Below are positions 1-11,702 of a stretch of 64,000 nt of DNA, piece after piece. The translations under genes and the position numbers were made by a program. Every line of letters starts with the position of its first letter. The first letter of the stretch is position 1. The stretch covers positions 13,924,037 to 13,988,036 of the forward strand of contig OW203726.1 of the NCBI GenBank assembly GCA_934045075.1, read 5' to 3'. The notes beneath the pieces were generated by a model. It was not told the DNA's origin, searched no databases, and saw only the letters and a program-made list of their open reading frames with translations. The stretch comes from Yponomeuta sedellus (Eukaryota; Arthropoda; Insecta; Lepidoptera; Yponomeutidae).

Positions 1-761
1 TCTTTGGACCAAATACTTGTGTTGCGTAGAAGTTGTTTTGGTTCCAAATACAAAAAAATATAAACTTACTCTAAAAATAAATTTTTTTGGAAGAAACTTA
101 ACTTTTCATTACTTTTATACAAATGTACACTTTGCTTTTCAAACTGGCGCAAATACGACAGAGAACGCTGGTTTCTCGTACGATAACAATACTTTTATCT
201 ACCTTTAACAGTCGATATTTGGCAAAGTTCGTTATAAAAAGCAAATGACAGATATTTACAGTGGTTTGCTGGTTTATAAGACACGCGATAAACGATATTA
301 TGGAAAGAGGTGTAGCATTGGAATATCACATCTTTGCCATTGTATCGAACCACTGTGCGGCGCTCGGCAATCGCCCTCAGTCCCGCCTACTAATTGGCGT
401 ATACGCGCCGTAAGCACTCCTGCTTTATTTACATACCAATGTCAAGAACTTAAGTACAAATATCTGGCAGACAAATCACTGTTAAAGCGAAAATTAACTG
501 AACTGTGCAGGTCATTAAAACAATCATCCTATTAACTTTACACACGCATGAAACATTAGTTTCATAAAAACATGCACAAAGGTGAGCTTCTTTCTGAAAG
601 AGATTTCTTGCAGCAAGCCTTGCAGGATCGAAGAAGCAGTGAATAACGGGTGTCTAAACGTGCACAAGGATATGCGGAGCTGACAGCCAACCTCCATTTG
701 TAGCACAGGAAAAAGAAGAACTGAAACTAAACGTGCACAACGGAAACTTGATAATACGTAA
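1..761. other. Unassigned AT-rich DNA
   Basis: No repeat family, splice-like exon or convincing coding frame was recognised. The open frames here are under 100 codons and have no recognisable domains. Confidence 0.5.
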
Positions 762-862
762 CATAAACTCACGGTTATATCCCAAAGGAGTAGGCAGAGA
801 CTAGAGAATGCTACTTGCCACAATACTGACAGATTACCTTCGCTTCATCAACTTTCGCTAAA
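762..862 (-). mobile_element. LINE ORF2 C-terminal remnant (AYPSG family)
   Basis: The reverse strand encodes a decayed form of the tail seen better at 2483-2775, including VDEAKVICQ and a 'tgccacttgccac'-like stretch. Only about 100 bp remain. It is a truncated non-LTR retrotransposon 3' end, not a host gene. Confidence 0.6.
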
Positions 863-1443
863 TTGTGTAGTTTTTTATCTCTATCTCTTTTACTTGATTG
901 TACTTTCGGGAAAAAGTAAACTGATCTACTACTCGAATACCTATATAAATCCCTGATACATATTTTTTTCTTCGCAAGCGGATGAAAAACAATATAATCA
1001 ATTTCTGAAAGAATTTTCAATAGAAAGATAGTCAGAAAAATACTAAAGGCCTAATCACGAAAGTTCTCTAATTGCTCAAACAGGAAAAAGGCCTCGGATA
1101 AACAGGCACAAAACAAATCTATACGGCATTGTTATGATTGCGTTCTCGCTTCTGCCTCAGTCAGCCTAATCGGTTCTATTCCAGTGCTGTAACGGTGTAA
1201 GTTTGATTTAGAACTAGCGTTGAGCGAAGGAAATCAATCACTAAGTAACTGCTAACCTACGTTGGACTGAACGGAATTTTCCCAACAACGATTTGAGTTT
1301 CCACATCTTTACATAGTTTTACTTTTACGTCGCGATACTTTCGCGATACTGAGGTCGTGTTGGTGACGAGGAGTTTAGATAGTCAATGCACGTAAAAAAA
1401 AAATACACTCTTAGTAGTAGCGGCGTGCGCACATGCCCACAAA

Positions 1444-1535
1444 TCAATGTTGACCAGCGAAAGAGATCTGTCAGGATTGTAGAAAGTGGCAGACCCTGGT
1501 CTCTGCCTACCCCACTGGGATACAGGCGTGAGTTT
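1444..1535 (+). mobile_element. LINE ORF2 C-terminal remnant (AYPSG family)
   Basis: The forward strand carries the family's final coding segment ('gatctgtcaggattgt', then 'ctctgcctaccccactgg') and ends in the usual 'ggatacaggcgtgag'. It is truncated at its 5' side and interrupted by substitutions. Confidence 0.65.
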
Positions 1536-1884
1536 ATATTGTGTTATTGTTATGTCCAGTAAGAAGTGACGTCAAGCTATTAAGGGCTGAAACGTACTAA
1601 GGGTTACTTTGTAGGCGATCGAATGTCTTTATTTTTAGAATGTGTAAAGTTAGACAGAAACGCGCTCGCCCATTGCCGTCGCTATTTTTATTGAGACTTG
1701 CGGGTGTATGTAGGCCGCAAAATTAAACATTTAACAGTTCTTATCGCGATTGTTTATTAGGTAAAGTTAACTTAGTATTTGGGTAAACATCATCATCGAT
1801 AGTTATTAGAAACACAAGATGCAGTACGCTCGGTTTAAGCCAAGATTTAGCGTTATAAAAAACATATTTCAGTATTAGTATACG

Positions 1885-1957
1885 TTTGTCAAGATCGTGA
1901 CAAGCGGCCAACCCCGGTATCTGCCTATCCTTCTTGGATGCAAGCGTGGGTTTATGC
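1885..1957 (+). mobile_element. LINE ORF2 C-terminal remnant, short
   Basis: About 70 bp resemble the same LINE tail ('tcaagatcgtgacaagcgg', then 'tctgcctatccttcttgg'). It is the second such fragment within 450 bp and may be an independent insertion or a split copy. Confidence 0.5.
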
Positions 1958-2482
1958 ATCTTTGTGTTTCAGTATTATTTGACTCATACGAGTATATGCC
2001 AAATGGATGTCAAATACATGCAAATTGGTGCATTCATCAATTAACAGACTAATTAATAATAGCGAGCCACCTGGGGCGATACTACGTAAGTTCTGTTCAC
2101 TGTATGGAGTTGTCCGATTTAGCCTACTCCGAACTGTCAAATACATACACATTTTGACACTTTGGACTTCGCCGAACTTCGTCAATTAAGTTAACCCGAT
2201 AGAGTGGAGAGTTACGTGAAAGAAGGGCTGATAGAACTAAAGGTTGCGCTTGCTTATCGCTTATATCATTTCGCCATGATAAAACAAACAAAACTCATTT
2301 GATTTCCGTGAGACCCTCCGTCTTTGCCTATCTATTTTGCATGTGTCTACATAAGAAATAATATTTTGGCAATGTTATATCAAGAGATTTTTAACAAAAT
2401 GGAATGAAACAGATTCCCTTCATAGTCTCCGAAAAGTTTTACTTATCAATACAAAAAACAAGGAGCCACTTTGATCTTGGAA

Positions 2483-2775
2483 GACATACATACATAACCT
2501 CACGCCTCTATCCCAGAGGGGTAGGCAGAAACCAGGCACTGCCACTTGCCACGATCCTGACAGATCACCTTCGCTTCATCAACGTTCATAAGTCGTTGCA
2601 TGCACGCACGCCGGTTCCGGGTACTTTTTACCTTTCCCTTTGCTAATACATCCCCTATTTGGTCGATGTATGTCTGCCTGGGACGTCCCTTGCCAGCCCT
2701 TCCACTCACATTCGCAATATATATTTGTTTCGTCAATCTTTCTTCCTTCATCCTCCTCTCCACAGAAGAATATTC
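2483..2775 (-). pseudogene. Non-LTR retrotransposon ORF2 C-terminus, best copy
   Basis: A reverse-strand open frame (2500-2763) reads 87 codons with GRPRQTYIDQIG, then STRNRRACM, NVDEAKVICQDRGKW and a terminal SAYPSG. This GRP...D...DR..W arrangement is typical of the region after the reverse-transcriptase domain in LINE ORF2 proteins. The catalytic domain is absent, so this is a 5'-truncated dead copy. Other pieces of the family lie at 762, 1444, 1885, 16925 and 43440, with a trace near 8470-8501. The LINE clade cannot be fixed from the tail alone. Confidence 0.75.
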
Positions 2776-2837
2776 CTTGAAGATCGAGGATGGTTCTTAC
2801 GGAGAGAAAAATAAAAAAAAAGAATCGACTGTTAGGC

Positions 2838-2866
2838 GGTACGAAGTTCGCTGGGTCAGCTAGTAA
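2838..2866 (+). mobile_element. Possible Helitron 3' terminus
   Basis: The sequence 'gctgggtcagctagtaag' resembles Lepidopteran Helitron 3' ends, which finish with CTAG before the target T. No hairpin or 5' terminus was seen. Confidence 0.3.
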
Positions 2867-3151
2867 GAGATAAGATGACCAATGACAATTGAAAAAAGGC
2901 GTAGTGGCCCGCCGATTTCCCATTTTTATAAGAGGATTAGATAACCAATAACCAATGGGTATCACATAGGATAGGATAATCTAATCTAGTACCAGCAATT
3001 TGGCCTTTTAAAAATTATGTATCGTTGTCTATTGATATATTGATGTTATTATAGTATAACGATTTTTTTCATTGTTTTTTTTCATTTGGAGCTTAAAATT
3101 TGATTTAGTTAAATCTTAACCATTAAAGAGGAACAGAACATAAATAGCTCA

Positions 3152-3389
3152 ATTCTCTTGAATATTGAGTAAATCCACTTCAATGTATCCAGTAAATCTC
3201 AGTGACGTTTCCTTATTTTGCTATTGAAAATGATCTTTACTTTGATTTACCAATTGCAGCGCTTTTAAGAATTCTCTTAAAAATTGAGTAAATCCACTTC
3301 AATGTATCCAGTAAATCTCAGTGACGTTTCCTTATTTTGCTATTGAAAATGATCTTTACTTTGATTTACCAATTGCAGCGCCTTTAAGC
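3152..3389. repeat. 119-bp tandem duplication
   Basis: Two adjacent copies (3152-3270 and 3271-3389) both run from 'attctctt' to a 'gcagcg..tttaag' end and differ at only a few positions. Neither copy resembles the other repeats of the window, so it looks like a recent local duplication of unique sequence. Confidence 0.9.
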
Positions 3390-3650
3390 AATGTAGTCTA
3401 CATTGCATTGCATCTCTTGCTTTCCTTGTAAGTTATTCTAGAATATTTGTTACTCAGGCTGGTAATGTTTTCCTTTCGTCACGAATTTATCGTGAAAATC
3501 TTAAGAAAGCAAATTATGTGCGACTCTGACGTTTTAGGTTGAAACCTCTTAACTTTACTTACAGCAATACTTTTTGCGAAAGATAGTAAAATAAACCTGC
3601 AGTTTATTGACTCTGCCAACCTAATTTTTTTAACTAACTTTTTTTTAATA

Positions 3651-3832
3651 ACATACATTGCTTCTGGCCCCACACTAGGATACCCTGTGTCGTGGGAACC
3701 AAAAGCAATGACATTACAAACATGTAACCATCCAAGACATGGGGTTTTTTTGTCCCCAGCCAGGGTTCGAACCCGGGACCTCTTGCATGGTGGCCGCTAG
3801 TTGCGCTACCGCTGCGCTACAAAGGTCGTCAC
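3651..3832 (-). mobile_element. tRNA-derived SINE, family A
   Basis: In reverse complement it has a tRNA-like head with a B box ('gggttcgaaccct') and then the body 'gatggttacatgtttgta...ggttcccacgacacagg', ending 'gccagaagcaatgtatgt'. The same body occurs at 8508, 24459 and 30485. The acceptor stem does not pair like a working tRNA. Confidence 0.8.
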
Positions 3833-4269
3833 TTTTAACGTAACTGGTTAAGGTGCAAGCGTGTAAAAGTTGATGTGCTGTCGACTCTACCATGAATCAA
3901 GTTTACTGAGCTGAGAGAATGTAGGTGTTGGGCAACCCCACTTAGTAGTGCACCATCAGAGAGTTCGTTTCGCCTATATAGGAGTCACAACTGAATGAAA
4001 TAAAATGAACTCAGTATAAACATAAATGTGTAGCTGAAGCGAAGCTCGGGTAAGCAAGTCATTAAAAATACTATTTTACCTGTAAGTCGTGAAATTGTAT
4101 TTTTAATGACTGGCGATGCTTATAAATATAAGGGGTCTAATCAATGAGACCATTGCTGTGCTTTGTTATTTCATGGGTAATACATTCAACTAGATCTGTT
4201 GAACGTCTTAGAACAGCAGTCTGAGACCTTGAAGGCCTTCAGTAATATGTGATTTTAGTCTATGGTTGA
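3833..4269. other. Unassigned interval
   Basis: No repeat or gene was recognised. A pair of similar 'ttaaaaatac'-containing stretches near 4060-4115 is too degenerate to assign. Confidence 0.4.
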
Positions 4270-4359
4270 AATATAGAAGAAAGAACGCTTGACGTCACAA
4301 AACATTGATACGGCACGCACCTACGTTTTGTACCGACAAGCGTTCTTTAGGTCTATATT
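4270..4359. repeat. Imperfect inverted repeat, possible small MITE
   Basis: 'aatatagaagaaagaacgct' at 4270 faces 'caagcgttctttaggtctat' at 4337. The arms are about 22 bp with mismatches near the outer end, around a 45-nt centre. No target duplication was identified. Confidence 0.55.
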
Positions 4360-4763
4360 GAAACTTTGCAATGTAATAACTTGGTTACAAAATGAAAAAA
4401 ATCGCTTAAAAGTTCAAGTAGCAAAGAATACCTTTTAGTTACGGAAACCTAAAAACTGCAATAACCCTGAGCAGGATGCTTGTGGTATCGGTAGGAGAAT
4501 AGTACTCGTCCTGCTTTCTTTTACAAAGTTCAATACTGAATAGCTCTAATGAAAAATGAAGTGTTATTTGTGTAAGGTGCTAAATTGTTACAGAATTATA
4601 GAATACTAGCAGTGCTCGCGTAATCAATAAACCTGTACTGTATCTTCTATATCGTATGTCCATTTTGAAAGTCCATTCTAAATACTGGTGAAACAATACC
4701 TACCCCTACACACTAATTTACTATAACATAAAACATTACAAAAAAATTCCCTTTATAATATTA

Positions 4764-4973
4764 GTATCAACCCTTTGTATGTCCGCACTGCTGGAGCACG
4801 GGTCTCTTCCTCCATAGTGGGAAGGTTAGGACATATTCCACCACGAGGGCCAAGTCCGAGTTGGTGGAGGATTGTAACTCAGGGGTGGGCCTTACTGTCA
4901 GAAGTTAAGCCCTCTGACATGACAAGCCGCCCGTAAGTCCTCTGACATGGCTTAACGACTGCCATGAGTTGAC
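4764..4973 (-). mobile_element. 5S-SINE family, 3' body without the 5S head
   Basis: In reverse complement it has the body shared with 17035 and 21188: 'ttctgacagtaaggcc...', a 'ccaccaactcggactt' segment, 'agagacccgtgctcc' and a terminal 'gggttgata'. The 5S-like head is missing, so this is a 5'-truncated insert or the tail of the partner LINE. Confidence 0.7.
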
Positions 4974-5125
4974 GTGATTGCATATTAATAACTATATGAT
5001 TCATTCTATAACTGACAAGAAATTAAATGCAGGTTTGCTAAAGGTCATTCGAATGGTGGCGTGGTGTTCGGGTCATTTATCTCCCTCCAAAAAGGTGGAG
5101 ACTGATGATGGCTGATATTACGTAC

Positions 5126-5176
5126 AATTTGTTCCTTAGCACGGGTTAGTGCATTAAAAATAAAAATAGTATAATT
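5126..5176 (+). mobile_element. SINE family B 3' tail
   Basis: 'ttccttagcacgggttagtg' followed by 'cattaaaaataaaaatagt' is the extreme 3' end of the tRNA-SINE family seen at 17562 and 29499. The rest is missing, as expected from 5' truncation. Confidence 0.7.
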
Positions 5177-6606
5177 GTGTTGGTTCTCAGCAAGCAAAGG
5201 TACCTATTTTGTTTTATATGTTAAATTTATATGAAACCGAGGGTTATTAATTTCTCTCATAATATTAAACGTTTGAAGACGATGTTCTCGATTCGAAAGT
5301 CAACATCGGCGAACGTTTTCCAAGACTTATGTGAGTTTCTCATATCCATGGTATCTTTTCTTTTTTCAACTCTATATTTTCAGGTCTAGAGTTTAAAACG
5401 TAAAAGTAAAGCAATCAACTGTGTACTGTATATAGGATTACTTCTAACAAACGCAATTCCTGAAACACTCTGATTTATTTGTGTTTTACAACAACTTTTG
5501 TTCTAGGAGTGTTTTCTCAGTTTTATATTTTTCTTTATATTTTACTTACATACTTTAATTACAATGGATATTGTGGTGTGCCTATTATTAAAAAACGGGT
5601 TAAAACATTTTTTTATTTTTTTTATTTTATTTACAAAACCCACAGAACAAGTTAATAAATATTCACTGTTACAAATATGATTTACCTTTGGCCAATTACG
5701 GGCTTATTTTATATTGTCATAACTTGGAGACAGGCATTATTATTAATTACAAACTTTAGAGTCTACAGCAAAAGGCAACAATATGAGAAAAAAGAAAAAA
5801 CTTTGAAATACCAAAATCAGGCAAACCGAGTCACGACTGCAGACTGTATATATTTCTATGTGAGTATGGATGTTGGTGTCTTTGTGTGTCTAAAAGCGGC
5901 AGTAAAAAATCGAAAATCCCTAAAACATTAAATTGAAGTGAAATGGAATTAAATAGCCAAAGTCGTAATAGTAATAAGTTTTTGTAAATGACGAACACTT
6001 GACTTGTTTCAAGAATTGCACATTTTTAACGTAATCCTGTATAGATACCCATCTTCCTTTCTAATGTAATAGAGAGTGGTTTCACAAAATAAACCGTGTC
6101 TGCGACTAAAAGAATACGATTAACATTCAAGATCGATAACAATTCTTTTCATTGCTAAAATCCCGTATAAGAAAAATAACGTCTCCAATTTCCGTCGAGT
6201 GGTATGGAAGGTTGTAACAAAGAAGTGTGCGTGTTTACGTGTTTTGTTTTGACAGAATGTGTGTGTTTCGGATTAGGGACATCCATCGCGTTAGTGCCCG
6301 GCCGCGTGTAGCCAAAATACACCTTTCTTAGTTATGCTAAATCTACTGTCGTAGATGCCACAGTAATATATCAAGTTTTGTAATCTACCGGGCTATTAGA
6401 AATTCATCTATTGCTAAGATTTAGGCTTCCACTAAGCACGCTATATTGTTGTGTTTTGCTCCGCTCGTCTAGGCCCTAACAGAAATCAGTTCTTTGGTCT
6501 AGTGAGTTACTGAGTGAGAATGTTTTGATCCCATCGAGTGTTGGTTCTTTGAAAGATGTGGTCCTCTGAAAAGGCCACTGCAATTTCACCTTACTAAGTT
6601 TATAGG
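5177..6606. other. Unassigned AT-rich interval
   Basis: The sequence is mostly low GC with T-rich runs near 5610-5630. An 84-codon open frame at 5677-5931 has no recognisable domain and is probably chance. Confidence 0.4.
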
Positions 6607-6838
6607 CCGTGTCAATCATCGAAGACGCCGACTGAAAAACCGAAAGTCTGGAGTTCAGGCCCTGGCCGGGTCAAACTAAGAAACGAACTTTTCTAGCTTG
6701 TCCCAGGCTTGGATTTTATCTATGTATTTACTGTATTAAATCTTTCGTCGAGTTAGCACCTGTAACACAATTAAGTTATACTTAGTACGGGGCTTACGAA
6801 ATCCATGTGAAATACCCAGGAATATTTATATTTCTTTT
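6607..6838 (+). mobile_element. tRNA-derived SINE, family C, degraded
   Basis: It keeps 'gactgaaaaaccgaaagtct', 'ggccgggtcaaactaag', 'cgaacttttctagcttgt', 'gtcgagttagcacctgtaac' and 'aatatttatatt' in the order of the better copies at 18873 and 57835. The tRNA head is heavily mutated, so this is an older copy. Confidence 0.75.
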
Positions 6839-8469
6839 CGCTTTTCGGCCAGTTGTCTCTTTTCTGAGGTGATGGATCACCATTAAAAAGACTCCAGGCC
6901 TAGCCGGTTCCATAAGCAATTGAGCGGCTTTTATCAATGAACTAGTCTTGCAGTCAGTGTTCATTTTTCGGCTTCGTAGATCGATATATATGTCAGAAAT
7001 ATCATGATGTTACCTCTATTAATGGGTGGATAAAATTGTAACTACGTCGTTAGTATATGCCTGAAATGTCCACCTTTCTGGTAACCTTATTGCTGAAGTG
7101 TTTGGCAATTCGCAACCCGAGTGTGGTGGGTGACACCGATCACATACGGCTCAAGTTGGGATAATCCTCGGTCTTTCAGAGTGTAATGACGTTCTAAGCT
7201 CTTTGCTCACGAATAACACTCTAATACTTATAATATTTAAACTCAACTTGAAGCTAACTTGATTGTCGCAACGTGACAAAACTTTGTCTTCCATTAAACT
7301 ATAGTTTTCCTTCAGGATAAAAGTGGGTCAGTATCATAGTTGAGTGTCAAATGGGGAAAGTTCTAAGAAGCTTGTAGAACAGAAGCCACGGTACAGATGG
7401 CGAAGAAAGACGTTTCCGATCGATTTAGCTGTCATCTCATGAATAATTATGATAGAAGAGGTTTCTTTTTAATTCTCCACAATGGTAAACGGCAGTTCAC
7501 GAGGTTTGCACGTAGGAGCCGTGATATATCCAGTGATACAGATGTTGGACTATCAAGAGTACTGTGTTCTTGATAGGTATTATAGTGTGCCGGCAGCATG
7601 AATTAATCAAGTCAGGCTTAGTACAAACAAATGTCTGTACGCTGATATCTTTTTCCCGAAGCAAAGGCTTTGGTAGGTGCGCTAGAAACTTTATTAAATA
7701 TAAACGTATCTGCTTCGTGTGCCCTTGTCATGTACTTAGTCAGAAGCGTGCTTAATTCAAAGGGATCTTATCTTATTTTTACATCAATAGAAAGGGAGAA
7801 ATTGTGTGGCGTAATGCTCACGTAAAACCGAATACGAGCTACTATGATCGATAACCTTAAATCCATCATCTCGCTTCAGGAAATGTGGCAGGATATTAAA
7901 TGAAAACCAAACACGTAAGTACACGGATAGATCTCTGGTTTGTCGTAAGAAGAGTACTTTGCAGCTTGTTCTTGGACGTCTCAAGTGGACGTACGTAGAA
8001 AAAATGGGTTAACGACGAGCAAGGTCAACATTTATAAACGAAAAAATAAATTTGGCACCGGCTCTAAACTATATTTCTACATCGAAGTTAAAAGTCACAT
8101 TTGTTTAAATTATATCTGTTTTAGTGTCTTGAAATCGGTTTATATCTTACATTTAAAAAGTTCATGTTTTTTTTAATTATTGTTTCTATGACTCCACAAA
8201 ATGTTTTCTGAAAGGAAATGCACAAGTTACTATAAAAAATCTCCCATTAAAAATTTAAGAGTTCCCTTGATTTCTCTAGGATATCATCATCACATCCTAA
8301 CTTGCTGACTATGGGACCACCTATAAAGTCTACCCGTTAAAACAAAAAAATAATTTTCTAAAACCGGTTCACGCATTTTCGAGTAATCGGGGTACATACA
8401 TAAAAAAACTATTAAAAATAAGACACCGAAGAACAGAGAACCTACTCGTTTTTTGAAGTTGGTTAATAA
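6839..8469. other. Unassigned interval, mostly unique
   Basis: No repeat family was recognised. Several 60-80 codon frames occur on both strands without motifs. Confidence 0.4.
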
Positions 8470-8507
8470 GCACCGACACCGGCGTGCGTGCATGTAGCGC
8501 GTAATAA

Positions 8508-8710
8508 CGACCTCTGTAGCGTAGCGGTAGTGCATTTGCCTACCATGAGCCTACCTAGAGGTCCTGAGTTCGAACCCCGGCTGAGGAAAAAAAACCCCTG
8601 TACATGGATGTTTACATGTTTGTGATGACGCTGTTTCTGGTTCCCACAACACAGGGTACCCTAGTATGAGGCCAGAAGCAATGTACGTGCCTGTGTGTAA
8701 ATGTAAAATG
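8508..8710 (+). mobile_element. tRNA-derived SINE, family A
   Basis: It has a tRNA-like head ('tgtagcgtagcggtagtgca' as A-box region, 'gagttcgaaccccgg' as B box) and then the A body, ending 'ggccagaagcaatgtacg'. Just upstream, 'ccggcgtgcgtgcatg' (8481-8496) is a scrap of the AYPSG LINE family. Confidence 0.8.
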
Positions 8711-8741
8711 CATGTTGAAGAAGCGAAAGCATTTCCTCTGC

Positions 8742-8812
8742 TGTCTTATGTAGATAGATGGATAGATAGACACACAACCAGAAAAATATTACAACCATGA
8801 TTCTTAAACTTG
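8742..8812 (-). mobile_element. GATA-tailed retroelement 3' fragment
   Basis: Its reverse complement ('aagaatcatggttgtaat', 'ttttctggttgtg', then GATA/CTAT repeats) matches the forward copy at 9832-9967. The two copies flank the hAT-like element in opposite orientation. Confidence 0.6.
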
Positions 8813-8828
8813 TACTGCTAGTCTTAAT

Positions 8829-9420
8829 TAAAGATGGGCGATTGTGAATGACATCTCTTTTCGAATAATCTGAATTTACTAACTTTGATTTTCGAAAACA
8901 AGATTAGTAAATTACTAACATTCATTTTCGAATAAGTTTTACTAATATTACTAACTTACTAATCCGCGATTGCGCGAATGCGACGCATGCATGCAAGAAT
9001 GAAAGCGAGCCATTTTCGAATATTTCGCATGTTGAGATGTAGTTGAGTGACTGTCGAGTCAAACGCAGTTTTAGAAATAAGTGCTCTGCCTCTCACAGTT
9101 CGCATGCTTTAGTGATAATATTCGAAAACACGGCTGCTGACGGAAAGACGTTAGTCATTTCAAAATTCATATGGGCCCAATTTTCGAAAACGCTTTAGTC
9201 TCGCGATTTTCGAAAACACGATTCGAGGCGGAATGACACGACTTTGCAGGATTCGCGCGCGTTTTGTTCGTTCAATGCTGTCTTCATAATATGCTTTCAT
9301 GCAAATGAAACAGCACTAAATTAGTTATTCTTTTCGAATAACAAAGAATATTTTCGAAACATTTTAATAACGACCATTTTCGAAAATTTCGAAAATGTTT
9401 TTCGAAAACGCCCATCTTTA
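8829..9420. mobile_element. Non-autonomous hAT-type element with TTCGAA array
   Basis: The ends are perfect 12-bp inverted repeats, 'taaagatgggcg' (8829-8840) and 'cgcccatcttta' (9409-9420). They are flanked by an exact 8-bp direct repeat 'gtcttaat' (8821-8828 and 9421-9428). An 8-bp duplication with short termini is the hAT signature. No transposase frame is present in the 592 bp. The interior carries about a dozen TTCGAA motifs, mostly as 'ttttcgaaaa' or 'ttttcgaata', some close to each end, which may be subterminal transposase-binding sites. There are also alternating 'ttactaa' repeats near the left end. Confidence 0.88.
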
Positions 9421-9573
9421 GTCTTAATGTATATACAGGCTAAGTATGTATGTACTTTTCATGTAGGTAAATGTATATCTCTTTCCATATATAATTTAAT
9501 TATTAGTATGTATGTATAGTATATCTATTTATTTAATTATTTATGTATAGTTTAAGTAAGTTTATATAAACTT

Positions 9574-9715
9574 CTTCTGACAGTATGGCCCGCCACTGTC
9601 TTACAATCCTCCGCGAACCCGGACTTGGCCCCCGTGCTGGAGTATGGTCTAACCTTCCTGCGATGTAGGAAGAGACCCGTGCCCCTGCAGTGGGGACATA
9701 CAAGGGTGGATAACG
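9574..9715 (+). mobile_element. 5S-SINE family, 3' body
   Basis: It starts 'cttctgacagtatggcccgc' and ends 'gtggggacatacaagggtgg', followed by an 'ataacgataacaacgacg' tail. The 5S-like head is missing. It is in the same orientation as the near-complete copies at 17035 and 21188. Confidence 0.75.
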
Positions 9716-9831
9716 ATAACAACGACGATATAAATTTCTAAGTTAGAACTCCTAATAACACCACGTACCGACACTACCACGCACCACGTACTCCGGCGAC
9801 ACGTACCGACTATATTCTTCTTGCAATCCAC

Positions 9832-9967
9832 TCCATCCAAAGGTTGTCTGGAAGAGATCACTCTTAGCGATAAGACCGCCGATTGTATAACATTCCTTAG
9901 ATTTAAGAATCATGGTTGCAATATTTTTCTAGTTGTGCAATAAAGTGTTCTCTGTCTATCTCTCTAT
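9832..9967 (+). mobile_element. GATA-tailed retroelement 3' fragment
   Basis: It contains 'aggttgtctggaagagatca', 'cttagcgataagaccgccg', and a 3' end 'tgcaataaagtgttctctg' followed by TCTA repeats. The 'aataaag' looks like a poly(A) signal before a tandem-repeat tail, typical of some non-LTR retrotransposons. A shorter piece follows at 9985-10030. Confidence 0.7.
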
Positions 9968-10030
9968 GTAATTTCTTTCTTTTCTATGGTTGCCTGAAAG
10001 AAATTGCTCTTAGTAATAACGCCGCCAATG

Positions 10031-10118
<88 letters not shown>
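10031..10118. repeat. (GATA)n microsatellite
   Basis: About 22 uninterrupted GATA units form the shared tail of the retroelement fragments on either side. An open frame through it (IYLS repeats) is an artefact. Confidence 0.97.
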
Positions 10119-10385
10119 GAACACTTTATTGTACATAAAAAAGGAAATTACACAGGTATTTCTGAACCTAAGAGTACAAAAAAAAAATACAAAAAAATAC
10201 AAAAATATTTATTTCTTTTTCAACTTAACATTAATTTTACACAGTGGTGGGGACTTCCTATTAAGTGTATAGACACCTGTGCCAGGAAGCCCCGCTCTAC
10301 AGACAGACGCAGTACAGACGGCGGCCTTATCACTAAAAGTGATCTCTTCGAGACAACCTTTGGATGGACTAAAGCAATATATTGG
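10119..10385 (-). mobile_element. GATA-tailed retroelement, longer 3' copy
   Basis: The reverse complement reads 'aggttgtctcgaagagatca', 'gataaggccgccgtctgtac', ..., 'tacaataaagtgttctc' then the GATA tail. An A-rich stretch at 10182-10205 lies inside. It is inverted relative to the copy at 9832, so the microsatellite sits between two convergent tails. Confidence 0.75.
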
Positions 10386-11499
10386 AGAAGGAAGTAGATG
10401 TACAAATAAATCAAAATATTTCAGATACATTGAATAAAACATGCTTAATTAAGAAAATAATGTACTATATTTTTATATAATTTCTGTTACTGCATAAAAG
10501 CTATTAATTATGTTACAAAAAATATAACAAAAGGCTGCAGTCAAGGACATTAACCCTGTGGAGAGGCCGAATACAGAAATGTTACCAAGAATCTGCTAAG
10601 GAGAACTTTCTATTTGTATTTTTTCATCTGTTAATATTTTAATAAGGTCCTGATCGCTGCATTCGCATAACGTACCTGTTTGTTGCCGCTTACAGTATTA
10701 TGCCTGACTTTAACTTTCAGGAGAATGATTAAAACGAAAGCAAATTGAACGCTATTAAAACTAACGCAAGCGAACATTGCAAGTTAAAGAAAAGTTTTGA
10801 AACATAAAACCATAAGTAAAGTTTCAGTAAAGTCCCTCTTTATTTCTTTATGATTATCTACAAAGTTTAGGGTATAAAGCACAGTATAATACCTTATATA
10901 CCATACATACCTTAATATATAAAGCTAGCTGACCCCAAACACGTTATTTTGCTAAATTAGTTAGACCTATTCTCCGACCTACCAAATAAACCAAATCACA
11001 AAAGTCCGCTTCAGAGCAGTTCGATCACAAACACTGTGTCACGAGATTTTTATACATTAGATAATGTACATTACATGGCCCAGATTTTCTGTCAGACATT
11101 GAAAGAAAGTATGGGCTTAATTACCCCGAAAATTTCAGTTGGGTATTTGTGAATCCTTACTAATATTTTAAATGCCTAGTTGTATTTTTTTTTTTAATCT
11201 TATTTTTATTTAGAGGCTTTGATCACCATGTGATCATGTCAGCCCCATCAGACCAAATTACAATGTTTTTTAAGACTACCTTATCTAAATATAAGTACAT
11301 AAAGTATATATTGTTTATTAATAACTAGCTCCTAGTTGTATTTGTCGGCTTACCTTTCGGTTTGACATAGCAAGGGAGCAGCCGATCGATGTGCACATAT
11401 AAATTTTAACTTCAAATTTATTGTAATTTATTATATCTAAAAAAATAAATAAATAACTTCTACACAACACGATCACTGGTACCAAACTAGGAAACCCTA
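10386..11499. other. Unassigned AT-rich interval
   Basis: No gene or clear repeat. At 10922-10932 'aagctagctgacccc' resembles a Helitron 3' end in reverse. A T-rich run at 11185-11212 may be a retroelement tail. Confidence 0.35.
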
Positions 11500-11554
11500 T
11501 GATAATTAAAAAAGGACATTACAAACGTAGAAATACACCCAGAGTGAGGCCAAT

Positions 11555-11660
11555 ATACAAATCAAGTGGGTGGCGGCATCTAGTGGGAATCAAAACTACG
11601 ACCTCTGCTTTAGTATCAAGCGTATTAACAGCTAGACCACCGTGGCAGTCACTTGTTTTA
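11555..11660 (-). mobile_element. tRNA-derived SINE head, family F
   Basis: The reverse complement reads 'ccacggtggtctagctgtta' and 'agaggtcgtagttttgattc', in the position of A and B boxes. The same layout is better kept at 62914 on the forward strand. It is strongly decayed. Confidence 0.5.
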
Positions 11661-11702
11661 AACAATCGCTTGTTCTACTCCTGAACCCCGTAACACTAAC
11701 TC

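Noticed and set aside
9984..10202. Open frame encoding IYLS repeats
   Set aside because: It is the translation of the GATA microsatellite.
10922..10935. Helitron terminus in reverse
   Set aside because: A 9-bp match to 'cagctagctt'-type ends without hairpin or partner end is too weak to annotate.
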